From positions 3,656,001 to 3,720,000 of the forward strand of contig CP168152.1 in NCBI GenBank assembly GCA_041545745.1: a stretch of 64,000 nucleotides of DNA, read 5' to 3'. The notes below the pieces were generated by a model. The model searched no databases. It saw only the letters and a list, made by a program, of their open reading frames with translations, and was not told the origin of the DNA. The position numbers and the translations under genes were made by a program. The stretch comes from Stenotrophomonas indicatrix (GTDB lineage: Bacteria > Pseudomonadota > Gammaproteobacteria > Xanthomonadales > Xanthomonadaceae). Shown here one piece after another: positions 17,870 through 26,202 of the stretch (position 1 is its first letter; each line of letters opens with the position of its first letter).

Positions 17870-18499
17870 ATGCGCAAGACCTCCCCCCTGATCGTGGCCA
17901 GCCTGGCCGCCGCCCTGTCGCTGGCCGCCGCCCCGGCCATGGCCCAGTCCAAGGGCGACTGGACCCTTTCCGCCGGCGTGCACCAGGTCGCCCCGAAGTC
18001 GAACAACGGCTGGCTGGCCGGTGGCACCCTGAAGGTCGACGTCGACAACGACGTCAAGCCGACCATCACCGGTGAGTATTTCATCGCCGACAACCTGGGC
18101 ATCGAAGTGCTGGCGGCGCTGCCGTTCAAGCACGACATCAACATCAATGGCCTGGGCCGCGTGGGCAGCACCAAGCAGCTGCCGCCGGTGGTCACCCTGC
18201 AGTACCACTTCAACAGCAAGGGCAAGGTGTCGCCGTTCGTGGGCGCCGGCCTGAACTACACCACCTTCTTCAGCGAAGACACCACCGGTGCGCTGGCAGG
18301 CAGCAAGCTGAAGCTGCAGGATTCGTGGGGCCTGGCCGCCCATGCGGGCATCGATTTCGCGATTGGCGAGAAGGGCGCACTGCGCGTGGACATGCGCTGG
18401 ATCGACATCGACAGCAAGGTGAAGCTGGATGGCGAGAAGATCGGCACGGTCAACGTCGACCCGCTGGTCTACGGCGCGTCCTACGTCTTCAAGTTCTAA
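17870..18499 (+). CDS. ompW: OmpW-family outer membrane protein
   Basis: 209-residue porin-like protein forming a small eight-stranded outer-membrane barrel. ATG 17870; signal peptide cut after AMA (about residue 25). Typical OmpW features: GDWTLSAGVHQVAPKS at the mature N-terminus, internal LPPVVTLQYHF and PFVGAGLNYTTFF, and the C-terminal aromatic sorting end (ASYVFKF). A strong terminator follows at 18564. The upstream FNR-type box suggests induction or repression by oxygen limitation. Confidence 0.9.
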   Translation: MRKTSPLIVASLAAALSLAAAPAMAQSKGDWTLSAGVHQVAPKSNNGWLAGGTLKVDVDNDVKPTITGEYFIADNLGIEVLAALPFKHDININGLGRVGSTKQLPPVVTLQYHFNSKGKVSPFVGAGLNYTTFFSEDTTGALAGSKLKLQDSWGLAAHAGIDFAIGEKGALRVDMRWIDIDSKVKLDGEKIGTVNVDPLVYGASYVFKF

Positions 18500-18563
18500 G
18501 GGGTTGATTGGCGGGGGCTGCGCCCCCGCTCCCCCGCTACAGGCAAAACCCTCGCAGCATGTT

Positions 18564-18597
18564 GCCCCGGTATGTGTGTGCCGGGGCTTTTTTGTTT
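18564..18597 (+). terminator. ompW terminator
   Basis: GCCCCGG, a 10-base loop, CCGGGGC, then TTTTTTGTTT. Confidence 0.88.
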
Positions 18598-18629
18598 GCG
18601 CGACGGGCGAAGGTACCGGTGTGGGCCGA

Positions 18630-18723
18630 GGCAGGGGGAGGGGCCGGGACACGCCGTAAACCCATCCCTGGGGGCTCGATGGCGCCATCCATGGCGCCAA
18701 CGGTCCCGTCCCCTCCCCCTGCC
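18630..18723 (+). repeat. Long-stem element copy E
   Basis: Arms 18630-18650 and 18703-18723 are complementary at 20 of 21 positions. Core ACGCCGTAAACCCATCCC with inner hairpin TGGCGCCAT-CC-ATGGCGCCA. Confidence 0.82.
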
Positions 18724-18890
18724 GCGCCCTTCCATTTTCCGCGCGCGCGCAAGCGCAAGCAGAAGCCGGCTCCCGCATGGCGCAGTTGCCATCGGCCGGA
18801 TGCGATTGCGCGCCGCAGGATGTGATCCTGCATTTGACTCTGATTCTGCTTTTGACGTTTGCATCCGCCAGCGCGGCCATGTTGGATGGT

Positions 18891-18994
18891 GGCTGCAGGG
18901 GCAGGCACTGCGGGACCGTCCGCGGCATGCATGCCGCGGCCGAGCCTACAGGGACGTACTTGCGGCGTGTCCCGCAGCGCCTGCCCCTGCAGCC
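18891..18994 (-). repeat. Long-stem element copy F (inverted relative to E)
   Basis: Arms 18891-18915 and 18970-18994 are complementary at 24 of 25 positions. The core is in reverse orientation, with inner hairpin CCGCGGCATGCATGCCGCGG. Confidence 0.82.
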
Positions 18995-19065
18995 AGCTGC
19001 CCAGCGAACAGGAACGCGCCGCTTTCCATCAACCACCCATCTCCCCCGCTGGCTAGAATGAGCGG

Positions 19066-19884
19066 ATGAAAGCACTGCACTCCCTGTTCCTCGCCGCCGC
19101 CCTCGCGCCGGCCCTGCTGTCCGTCGCCGCCCCCGCCCATGCCTGGGGCGCACAAGGCCACCGCCTGGTCGCCGAAGTCGCCGACAGCCGCCTCAACCCG
19201 ACCGCACGCACCGAGGTCGATCGCCTGCTGGCCACCGAACCCGGCGCCACCCTGGCCAGCATCGCGCCATGGGCCGACCAGCTGCGCGCCAAGGACCCCG
19301 GCCTCGGCCGTCGCTCGGCCGGCTGGCACTACGTCAACATCGCCGAAGATGGCTGCCACTACGAGGCGCCGAAGCACTGCAAGAGCGGCAACTGCATCGT
19401 CGAAGCGCTGAAGGCGCAGAGCGCGATCCTCGGCGACCGCAGCCTGACCGATGGCGAGCGCCTGCAGGCGCTGAAGTTCGTCGTGCACCTGGTCGGCGAC
19501 ATCCATCAGCCGATGCACGCCGGCTACGGCCATGACAAGGGCGGCAACGATTTCCAGCTGCAGTTCGGCAACCGCGGTACCAACCTGCACTCGCTGTGGG
19601 ACAGCGGCATGCTCAATACCCGCAAGGTCGACGATGCCGGCTACCTGCCGGTGCTGCGCGCGCTGCCGGCGCCGAAGCTGGCACGCCAGTCCAACCCGCA
19701 GCGCGACCCGGTCAGCTGGGCCGAAGCCAGCTGCCGCATTTCCGTACAACCTGGCGTTTACCCTGCCTCGCGTAAGATCGGTGACGACTACACCACGCGC
19801 TACCTGCCTGTGGCCGAAGCGCAGCTGCGACTGGCGGGTGAAAACCTGGCGCAGTTGCTGAACCGCGTGCTCGCCACACGCTGA
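19066..19884 (+). CDS. Secreted S1/P1-type zinc nuclease
   Basis: 272-residue extracellular or periplasmic nuclease that uses three zinc ions to cut single-stranded nucleic acids. Signal peptide ends at AHA, leaving Trp27 as the mature N-terminus; in S1/P1 enzymes this residue is itself a zinc ligand (WGAQGHR, His32). Further ligand motifs: APWADQLR, GWHYVNI, VVHLVGDIHQPMHAG and GGNDFQLQF. Close in type to characterised S. maltophilia S1/P1 nucleases. Start ATG 19066. The next gene starts 10 bp after its stop, so the two may be co-transcribed. Confidence 0.92.
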   Translation: MKALHSLFLAAALAPALLSVAAPAHAWGAQGHRLVAEVADSRLNPTARTEVDRLLATEPGATLASIAPWADQLRAKDPGLGRRSAGWHYVNIAEDGCHYEAPKHCKSGNCIVEALKAQSAILGDRSLTDGERLQALKFVVHLVGDIHQPMHAGYGHDKGGNDFQLQFGNRGTNLHSLWDSGMLNTRKVDDAGYLPVLRALPAPKLARQSNPQRDPVSWAEASCRISVQPGVYPASRKIGDDYTTRYLPVAEAQLRLAGENLAQLLNRVLATR

Positions 19885-19894
19885 GGAGTTTCCG

Positions 19895-20695
19895 ATGTCG
19901 GTCCAGGTGCAATCGTTCTTCCACCGTGACAGCAATACCTTCAGCTACCTGGTCAGCGACCCGGCCAGCGGCGAGGCAGCGCTGATCGACCCGGTACTGG
20001 ATTACGACCCGGATACCGACGCCAGCAGCGAATCGCCGGTGCGCGCGATGCTCGATGCCATCGCGCAACAGCAGCTGCACGTGCGCTGGCTGCTGGAAAC
20101 CCACGCCCATGCCGACCACGTGTCGGCGGGGCGGCGGCTCAAGCAACGATTCCCGCAGGCGACGTTGGCCATCGGCGAAGGCATCCGCGCGGTGCAGGCC
20201 ACGTTCGCACCGCGCTATGGCCTGCAGCTGCCCGATGAACATGCGGTCTTCGATCACCTGTTCGCAGACGGCGAGACCTTCGCACTGGGTAAGTTGCAGG
20301 GGCGCATCATCGCCGTACCCGGCCACACCAGCGACAGCATCGCCTACCTGATCGACGACGCTGTCTTCACCGGCGATTCTCTGTTCATGCCCGATGGCGG
20401 CACCGCGCGCTGCGATTTCCCCGGCGGCGATGCCGCGCAGCTGTACCGCTCGATCCAGCGTCTGCTTGCCCTGCCCGACGCCACCCGCGTGTTCGTCTGC
20501 CACGACTACGGCCCGGGCGGACGCGATTTCGCCAACGAAACCACCATTGGCGAACAGCGCGCGCACAACATTCACGTGCATGAGGGCGTGGCCGAAGCCG
20601 AGTTCGTCAGCGTGCGGCAGGCGCGTGATGCGACGCTGGCAGAGCCAACGCTGATGCAGCCGGCGGTGAAGGCGAACATCCAAGGCGGAGCGTAG
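19895..20695 (+). CDS. MBL-fold persulfide-dioxygenase-like hydrolase (ETHE1/Blh type)
   Basis: 266-residue metallo-beta-lactamase-fold protein. ATG 19895 has a GAGGAG ribosome binding site. Metal motif THAHADH (His70, His72, Asp74, His75), His144 in VPGHTSD, Asp161 in FTGDSLF and His203 in CHDYGPGG; ARCDFPGGDA is the glutathione-persulfide pocket signature of ETHE1-like proteins. Family members oxidise glutathione persulfide to sulfite, or act as Blh proteins in sulfide detoxification. No rhodanese domain or repressor gene lies next to it, unlike many blh loci. Confidence 0.82.
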   Translation: MSVQVQSFFHRDSNTFSYLVSDPASGEAALIDPVLDYDPDTDASSESPVRAMLDAIAQQQLHVRWLLETHAHADHVSAGRRLKQRFPQATLAIGEGIRAVQATFAPRYGLQLPDEHAVFDHLFADGETFALGKLQGRIIAVPGHTSDSIAYLIDDAVFTGDSLFMPDGGTARCDFPGGDAAQLYRSIQRLLALPDATRVFVCHDYGPGGRDFANETTIGEQRAHNIHVHEGVAEAEFVSVRQARDATLAEPTLMQPAVKANIQGGA

Positions 20696-20736
20696 GGGCC
20701 GCACGGTCGCTTCATCGCGGCGGGAATGACGCGGCG

Positions 20737-21297
20737 TCATTTTCCCTGCGTGCGCACCACATGCTGACCCTTCACGATCTCGAAGGTAAAGGCATACAGC
20801 AGACTCACCGGCACTGGCTCAACGCGCTCGGCGCCTTCGCAGTCGCCACGGTCGCTCGGCACTTTGCCGGGGGCGAAGTGGCAGACCGCGGCCGGCGAAT
20901 ACTTCCACATCGCCACCGCCTCCTGCGCAGCCTGCAACAGCGGCGCGTTCTCGCTCGCCGCGCCTGCCGCGCATTCGCTGCGGTCGACCAGCGCCAGGCT
21001 TCGCTCGACAGCACCTTCGGCATCGATCACCACCTGCAGGCAGATCGTGGTCGGCGCCAGCTCGGTTCGCGGGTCACGATCACCGATCTGCGGATCCGGC
21101 GCTGCATACAACTGCGGCATCCGATAGCCTTCGGTTGCACCCAGCGTGTACGCCTGCACCTGGCCGCTGCCACCTTTCCCTTCCGCCTGCAGACGTTGAT
21201 GGCCGACGCTTTCATTGCGGGTATCGACGGTAGTCAGCCGTTCCTGGGTCGCGCAGCCCGCCAACATCCCCGCTGCCATCAGCAGTGCGAAGCGCAT
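20737..21297 (-). CDS. Lipoprotein encoded after the BlaR1-like gene
   Basis: 186-residue lipoprotein (lipobox AAGMLAGC). ATG 21297 overlaps the stop of the upstream gene by one base; a GTG one codon earlier is also possible. The mature region shows a TonB-C-like pattern: TTICLQVVIDAEGAVERSLALVD and AVAMWKYSPA, as in the C-terminal domain of the preceding M56 protein. Third gene of a blaI-blaR1-like operon; function unknown, likely periplasmic. Confidence 0.7.
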   Translation of the reverse strand: MRFALLMAAGMLAGCATQERLTTVDTRNESVGHQRLQAEGKGGSGQVQAYTLGATEGYRMPQLYAAPDPQIGDRDPRTELAPTTICLQVVIDAEGAVERSLALVDRSECAAGAASENAPLLQAAQEAVAMWKYSPAAVCHFAPGKVPSDRGDCEGAERVEPVPVSLLYAFTFEIVKGQHVVRTQGK

Positions 21298-22511
21298 CAC
21301 CTGGTGGTCTCCGTTACTTCATCGTTCTCATCCATGGCGAAGGTGATCGGAATGCGTACGGCGCCCGCCACCGGCTTGCCATTCTTCAACGCCGGGCGGT
21401 AGGTCCAGCTTCGCGCTGCTGCAATCGACACCGCTTCGAACACGCCCGGATTGGTGGCGCTCACTACACGCACATCGCTGACAGCACCGTGCGCATCAAC
21501 GTCGACCCGGAGCACCACCCCGCCTGTCTGGCTCTGTTCGAACGCGCTCTTCGGGTAGCTCGGCGGGGGCATCTTGTCGACTTGGATCTCGCGATCCATG
21601 ACAGCCGCCACTGGGCCGACCGCCATTGCGCCACTCTGGCTCGCCCACGCCACCGCTCCCATCCCCAGGCACAACCCAACCACCAGCACCTGACCCGACA
21701 CCCACGGCAATGCCTTCCGCTTGGACTGCTTCAACATGGCGATACGCTCCTTCAACACAGGTTGGCTGCGCCAGTGGCAGACCGCTGGCGCAACCGGGTG
21801 GACCAGCTGCGCCTTCAGCAGCGTGCTGGCGTACAGGCCGCGCAGCGCGGGCTGCGGGGCAATGGTGCGGGCATCGCAGGCCAGTTCCTGGTCACGCAGG
21901 AAACGACGTGCGGCCCAGGGCAGCAGCGGGTGGAACCAGAACACCGCGCGCATCAGCAGCAGCAGGCCGTTGGCCCAGTGATCGCCATTGCGACGATGGC
22001 TGCGCTCATGTTGCAGGATCAGGCGCTGCTCCTGCGCGGTGAACTGCTGGTCGAAATCCGGGCCGACCACGATGCGTGGCCGGCACAGGCCCACCAGTGC
22101 CGGCAGCCCGGGATCAGCGCTGGCCTGCCAGCTGCCATCGGCACGTGGCCGCAGGCCGCCCATGCCACGTTCGAAGCGGCGCTGTGCACGCAGGTCGCGC
22201 AACAGGCAGGTGCCTGTGCCCAGCGCCCACACCAGCAGCAGCACCAAAGGCCATTGCAGCGACGCCGTTGGCAGGCTGTCCACGGCTTCCGGCACGACCT
22301 TCAGCGGCAAGGTCGGCACATGCTGCAATAGCGCGACCTGTGGCAGGGGAATCAACAGCGTGACCAACAGCAGCGGCAGCAGCCACCAGCTGCGATACAC
22401 CACTCCAGCGCCGCCCAGCCGCAACAGCAGCGGCCGCACCGTCGCCAGCAGGATTACACCCAGCGCCAGCCACAGGCTGGCACGCCACAATCCGTCGAGC
22501 AGCTCATTCAT
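21297..22511 (-). CDS. BlaR1/MecR1-like M56 membrane metallopeptidase with TonB C-terminal domain
   Basis: 404 residues. Several N-terminal membrane helices, cytoplasmic zinc peptidase site LQHERSH (His168, Glu169, His172) with the third ligand Glu209 in RDQELACDA, one more helix (GQVLVVGLCLGMGAVAWA, about 276-296), then a periplasmic TonB-C-like domain (about 315-404: PPPSYPKSAFEQSQTGGVVLRV). It lacks the penicillin-binding sensor domain of true BlaR1, so the signal is probably not a beta-lactam. Overlaps the blaI-like gene by 8 bp. Expected to cleave or inactivate the BlaI-like repressor when signalled. Confidence 0.83.
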   Translation of the reverse strand: MNELLDGLWRASLWLALGVILLATVRPLLLRLGGAGVVYRSWWLLPLLLVTLLIPLPQVALLQHVPTLPLKVVPEAVDSLPTASLQWPLVLLLVWALGTGTCLLRDLRAQRRFERGMGGLRPRADGSWQASADPGLPALVGLCRPRIVVGPDFDQQFTAQEQRLILQHERSHRRNGDHWANGLLLLMRAVFWFHPLLPWAARRFLRDQELACDARTIAPQPALRGLYASTLLKAQLVHPVAPAVCHWRSQPVLKERIAMLKQSKRKALPWVSGQVLVVGLCLGMGAVAWASQSGAMAVGPVAAVMDREIQVDKMPPPSYPKSAFEQSQTGGVVLRVDVDAHGAVSDVRVVSATNPGVFEAVSIAAARSWTYRPALKNGKPVAGAVRIPITFAMDENDEVTETTR

Positions 22512-22869
22512 CGTCCAGCTCCTGGATCAGCTTCTTCAGTTCGGCGATGTCCTGTGCGCTGAGCTGGCCGCGCTCGCTGAAATGCGCCACCAGCGGCGCC
22601 ACACGGCCTTCAAACACACGACCAATGAAGTCCTGGCTCTGCGTCTCGACCCATGCCTGGCGCTGCAGCAGCGGCCGGTACAGATAGCGCCGGCCGTCGC
22701 GCTCGGCGGCGAGCGCGCCCTTGGTCAGCAGCCGGTTGAGCAGGGTCTTGATGGTCGGCTCGGCCCAGTCGCGGTGGGCCAGAGCGGCCACGACCTCATC
22801 GGCGGTACGCGGTGCCTGCTGCCACAGCACCTCCATCACTACGGCCTCGGCTTCGCTGATAGGCGTCAT
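22504..22869 (-). CDS. BlaI/MecI-type transcriptional repressor
   Basis: 121-residue winged-helix repressor of the Penicillinase_R family. MTPISEAEAVVMEVLW at the N-terminus, recognition region EPTIKTLLNRLLTKGAL, and a C-terminal dimerisation helix rich in Leu/Glu. First gene of a three-gene operon with the M56 peptidase and a lipoprotein. Two overlapping palindromes directly upstream (22881-22911) are the likely autoregulatory operators. Confidence 0.87.
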   Translation of the reverse strand: MTPISEAEAVVMEVLWQQAPRTADEVVAALAHRDWAEPTIKTLLNRLLTKGALAAERDGRRYLYRPLLQRQAWVETQSQDFIGRVFEGRVAPLVAHFSERGQLSAQDIAELKKLIQELDDE

Positions 22870-22880
22870 GGTTTACATCC

Positions 22881-22911
22881 GTAATCGACAATTCGATTAC
22901 GCGCGTAATCG
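22881..22911. promoter_or_regulatory. Overlapping palindromic operators for the BlaI-like repressor
   Basis: GTAATCG-N6-CGATTAC (22881-22900) overlaps the perfect 18 bp palindrome CGATTACGCGCGTAATCG (22894-22911). They lie 12-42 bp upstream of the repressor start, where bound protein would block transcription. Confidence 0.75.
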
Positions 22912-22986
22912 ATTTGGCTGTCAACCCCTCGACCGGCAATTCATCGCAACTGCGCCAGCATGGGGGCTTCCACCGCAGGTACCGGC

Positions 22987-23544
22987 ATGAAACCCTTGCG
23001 CAAACGTGATTTCCCGGTCGAGCAGGCCCGGCGCTTCCTCGAGCCCGGCCCCATCGTGCTGGTCAGCACCGCCTGGCGTGGCCAGCGCAACCTGATGACG
23101 ATGGGCTGGCACATGGTGATGGGCTTCTCGCCCTCGCTGGTGGCCACCTACCTGTGGAACGAGAACCACAGCTTCGGCCTGGCCCGTGGCAGCGGCGAGT
23201 GCGTGATCAACGTGCCGGGGGTCGAACTGCTGGACACCGTGGTCGACATCGGCAACTGCAGCGGCCGCGACGTGGACAAGTTCGAACGGTTCGGCCTGGA
23301 GGCGGTGCCGGCGCGGGACGTGGGGGCACCGCTGGTGGGCCAGTGCCATTCCAGTTTCGAGTGCCGCCTGCATGACGACAGCCAGGTCGAATCGAGCAAC
23401 CTGTTCATCTGGGAAATCGTGCGCGCCCATGTTGCGCCTCGCCCAAAGCTGCCACGGACCGTGCACTATCGCGGCGATGGCCGGTTCATGGTGGCCGGTG
23501 CCGAAGTCTCGCGTCGACGGCGGTTCAAGCCCGACATGCTGTAA
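22987..23544 (+). CDS. Flavin reductase-like domain protein
   Basis: 185-residue FMN-binding split-barrel protein of the flavin_reduct family (MKPLRKRDFPVEQARRFLEPGPIVLVST, then RNLMTMGWHMVMGFSPSLV and a CVINVPG segment). Family members reduce or bind flavins, often supplying reduced FMN to a monooxygenase; no such partner is adjacent. ATG 22987 is preferred over the in-frame ATG 22960 because homologues begin with the KPL(R/K)KRDFP motif. It starts 76 bp from the divergent BlaI-like operators, so that repressor could also affect it. Confidence 0.78.
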   Translation: MKPLRKRDFPVEQARRFLEPGPIVLVSTAWRGQRNLMTMGWHMVMGFSPSLVATYLWNENHSFGLARGSGECVINVPGVELLDTVVDIGNCSGRDVDKFERFGLEAVPARDVGAPLVGQCHSSFECRLHDDSQVESSNLFIWEIVRAHVAPRPKLPRTVHYRGDGRFMVAGAEVSRRRRFKPDML

Positions 23545-23577
23545 TGCCAGCACTCCCCCCAAGCAGGACCGCCCCGG

Positions 23578-25530
23578 ATGACCGAACACCTCACCGACCT
23601 CGACGCCGCCGTTGACTGGCTGTTTGCGCGCGTGGATGGGCCGCTGCGGATCGGTGCGCCGCTGGCGCTGGGTAAACCACACCGCCTGCTCAACGCCCTG
23701 TATGCGCGCGTCGAACAGGACCCGTCGCGGCCGCTGCAGCTGTATACCGCGCTGTCACTAAACCCGCCGCAGGCAAAGGGAGATGGGCTGGAAGCACGCT
23801 TCATGGCGCCGTTCGCGGCCCGCCATTTCGGTGAAGACTTCCCGCGCCTGGCCTATGCCGACGCAATCGCGCGCGATGCATTGCCAGCGCATGTGCAGGT
23901 AGAAGAGTTCTACATGCAGTCCGGTGCCCTGCTCGGCTCGCGGCAGGCGCAGTCCAGCTACACCAGCCTCAACTATACCCACGCTGCCGATGCGGTCGCC
24001 CAGCGCGCACCGCAGGTGATCGTGCAGAAAGTAGCGATGCGCCCGGACGACCGGCGCCTTTCGCTGTCGTGCAACAACGACATCACCCAGGACACGCTGG
24101 ACGCGATGACGGCACGTGGCCTGCCGCGCCCGCTGCTGGTCGCCGAGATCGATCCGCAGCTGCCGTATCTGGGCGGCACGGCCACGGTCGACGTGTCCTT
24201 CTTCGATCTGGTCATCACCCCGCCCCCACCGTATCCGGCATTGTTCGGGCTGCCACGGCAGCCGGTGGCCGACGCCGACTACGCCATCGGCCTGTATGCC
24301 AGCACCCTGGTGCGCGACGGCGGCACGCTGCAGATCGGCATCGGCACCCTGGCCGATGCACTCAGCCATGCACTGGTACTGCGCCACACCGACAACGCGC
24401 GCTACCGGCGCGTGTTGGACGCGCTGGACCCGCAACTGGCCAGCCATCCGCTGGTGCAGGAGATCGGCGGGCTGGAGCCGTTCGAGATCGGCCTGTACGG
24501 CTGCAGCGAAATGCTCAACGAGGGCTTCCGCCGCCTGGTGCAGACCGGCGTGATCAAGCGCAAGGTGCATGATGACCTGGCGCTGATGCAGCGCATCGAG
24601 AACGGCAGCACGCTGTCGATCGACCACGCCACACTGGCCGCCGAAGGCGAATACCTGCACGGCGCGTTCTATCTGGGCTCATCCGAATTCTACGAATGGC
24701 TGCGCACCCTGCCCGAGGACGAATGCGGGGCGATCGGCATGCGCCGCATCAGCGAGATCAACCAGCTGTACGGCGGCAACGAAATACTGGAACGCCTGCA
24801 GCGCCGGCACGCACGCTTCTTCAATTCCTGCATGATGGCCACCGCACTGGGCGCAGCGGTGTCCGATGCACTGGAAGACGGACGCGTGGTCTCTGGTGTG
24901 GGCGGCCAATACAACTTCGTGGCGATGGCACATGCGCTGCCCGAAGCGCGCAGTGTGTTGATGTTCCGCGCCGCCCGCGATGATCGTGGCCAGCGCGACT
25001 CCAATGTGCGCTGGAACTACGGTCACACGACCATTCCGCGCCACCTGCGTGACATCTATCTCAACGAGTACGGCATCGCCGATGTGCGCGGCCTGACCGA
25101 CGACGACTGCGTGCACGCGATGGCGGCAATTACCGAAGCGCCGTTCCAGGGCGCGCTGCTGCAGCAGGCCTTCGCGGCGCGCAAGGTGGCAGCAGCGGCA
25201 CAACCCGATGCGCAGCGGCAGCTGCGCAATACACCGCAGGCACTGGCGGCGGCGCTGGCGCCGTTCCGCAACGATGGCACCCTGCCCGACTACCCGTTGG
25301 GCAGCGACTTCACCGAGATCGAACAGGTGCTGGTGAAGGCACTGGGCTGGCTGAAGGCGAACACGCAGACGCGCGGCAGCAAGCTGCGTACCGTGTGGGA
25401 CGCGCTGTGGCAGCCTGCAGGTGATGGTGACGCGGTGTATCTGCAGCGGATGGAACTGCAGTCGCCCAAGGACTTCGGCGAACGGCTCAATGCACGGTTG
25501 TTGAGGCTAGCCCTGGCGCGTACCGCGTAG
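23578..25530 (+). CDS. Acetyl-CoA hydrolase/transferase family protein, long form
   Basis: 650-residue member of the class I CoA-transferase superfamily, acetyl-CoA hydrolase/transferase type. Visible: LRIGAPLALGKPHRLLNALY at the N-terminus, the GIGTLADALSHAL nucleotide loop, EIGLYGCSEMLNEGF, and the C-terminal block SGVGGQYNFVAMAHALP plus IVP-like LNEYGIADVRGLTDDD. Usual family length is 430-550; the excess is in the N-terminal region (about residues 60-150) and a C-terminal helical tail. Would move or hydrolyse CoA from an acyl-CoA; the actual acyl group is unknown. Starts 33 bp after the flavin reductase gene. Confidence 0.82.
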   Translation: MTEHLTDLDAAVDWLFARVDGPLRIGAPLALGKPHRLLNALYARVEQDPSRPLQLYTALSLNPPQAKGDGLEARFMAPFAARHFGEDFPRLAYADAIARDALPAHVQVEEFYMQSGALLGSRQAQSSYTSLNYTHAADAVAQRAPQVIVQKVAMRPDDRRLSLSCNNDITQDTLDAMTARGLPRPLLVAEIDPQLPYLGGTATVDVSFFDLVITPPPPYPALFGLPRQPVADADYAIGLYASTLVRDGGTLQIGIGTLADALSHALVLRHTDNARYRRVLDALDPQLASHPLVQEIGGLEPFEIGLYGCSEMLNEGFRRLVQTGVIKRKVHDDLALMQRIENGSTLSIDHATLAAEGEYLHGAFYLGSSEFYEWLRTLPEDECGAIGMRRISEINQLYGGNEILERLQRRHARFFNSCMMATALGAAVSDALEDGRVVSGVGGQYNFVAMAHALPEARSVLMFRAARDDRGQRDSNVRWNYGHTTIPRHLRDIYLNEYGIADVRGLTDDDCVHAMAAITEAPFQGALLQQAFAARKVAAAAQPDAQRQLRNTPQALAAALAPFRNDGTLPDYPLGSDFTEIEQVLVKALGWLKANTQTRGSKLRTVWDALWQPAGDGDAVYLQRMELQSPKDFGERLNARLLRLALARTA

Positions 25531-25628
25531 TTGCATCGCCGATAGCAGGACTGCGCTGGCGGGCCGGCTTGGCATTGGCTCGCCATTCCTGTATCACGAT
25601 CGCTCGATCATTTTCCCGATTACGTCTC

Positions 25629-26102
25629 ATGCGCCACCGCATTACAGCCATCCACCACAGAGCGTGCTTCTCAAGCAGCAGTTGCGCCTGGTTGGCTATC
25701 AACGATGTGCCGATCGAGCTGTGGCTGGCCCAGCATCTGGACCATCCCGACCTCGAAGTGCATGGTCTTTCACTGATGTGGTTGATCGACGAGGATGAGG
25801 ATGCGCTGGCCAATCGGCGCATCATCCCTGCCGCGAATGGAACCTCCACCCTGGTGCCGCTGCTGGTGTGTAGTGACGACATGGATTTCGCCTGTTCTAC
25901 GCTGATGACCGAGCAGGTGATCGAGGGCGATGTCGTGCGCTGGCAGCGGTTCGGTCGCAGTGAAACCGGGGGCCTGGAAGTCGGCGCCTCCACGTGCTGG
26001 TATCCAGACAGCAAACCAGTGAGCTTTGCACTTGCCGACTTCAACCAGGCCTTGAGTGAGCATCAAAGGCTCATCAAGGAATCCATCGGCAGCCAAGGCT
26101 GA
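25629..26102 (+). CDS. Uncharacterised protein
   Basis: 157 residues from ATG 25629 (MRHRITAIHHRACFSSSSCA). No family recognised. The sequence is soluble, acidic in the middle (LIDEDEDALANRR), with no signal peptide or membrane helix. Coding character is supported by the frame staying open without a rival frame and by ordinary codon use from about 25700 on. An extension to 25569 is open but Arg-rich and unlikely. The NADAR gene follows on the same strand; its possible upstream ATG codons overlap this gene. Function unknown. Confidence 0.55.
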   Translation: MRHRITAIHHRACFSSSSCAWLAINDVPIELWLAQHLDHPDLEVHGLSLMWLIDEDEDALANRRIIPAANGTSTLVPLLVCSDDMDFACSTLMTEQVIEGDVVRWQRFGRSETGGLEVGASTCWYPDSKPVSFALADFNQALSEHQRLIKESIGSQG

Positions 26103-26202
26103 GCCAAGGAACAACCTAGCACTGACCTGGAACAGCTCCACCGGAGGGCCCCAGGAAAGTGAGCACCAAGGCGTCTGCGTGTTCATGCGCTACGCTGTGC
26201 GG

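Larger units (their letters stand above)
18500..19065. other. Gene-free composite repeat locus 3
   Basis: No gene seen. Contains a GCGGGGGC-TG-CGCCCCCGC hairpin (about 18511-18529), the ompW terminator, long-stem element E, a GCGCAAGCGCAAGCAGAAGC tract (about 18746-18765), and inverted long-stem element F. The S1/P1 nuclease promoter should lie near 19000-19050. Confidence 0.75.
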
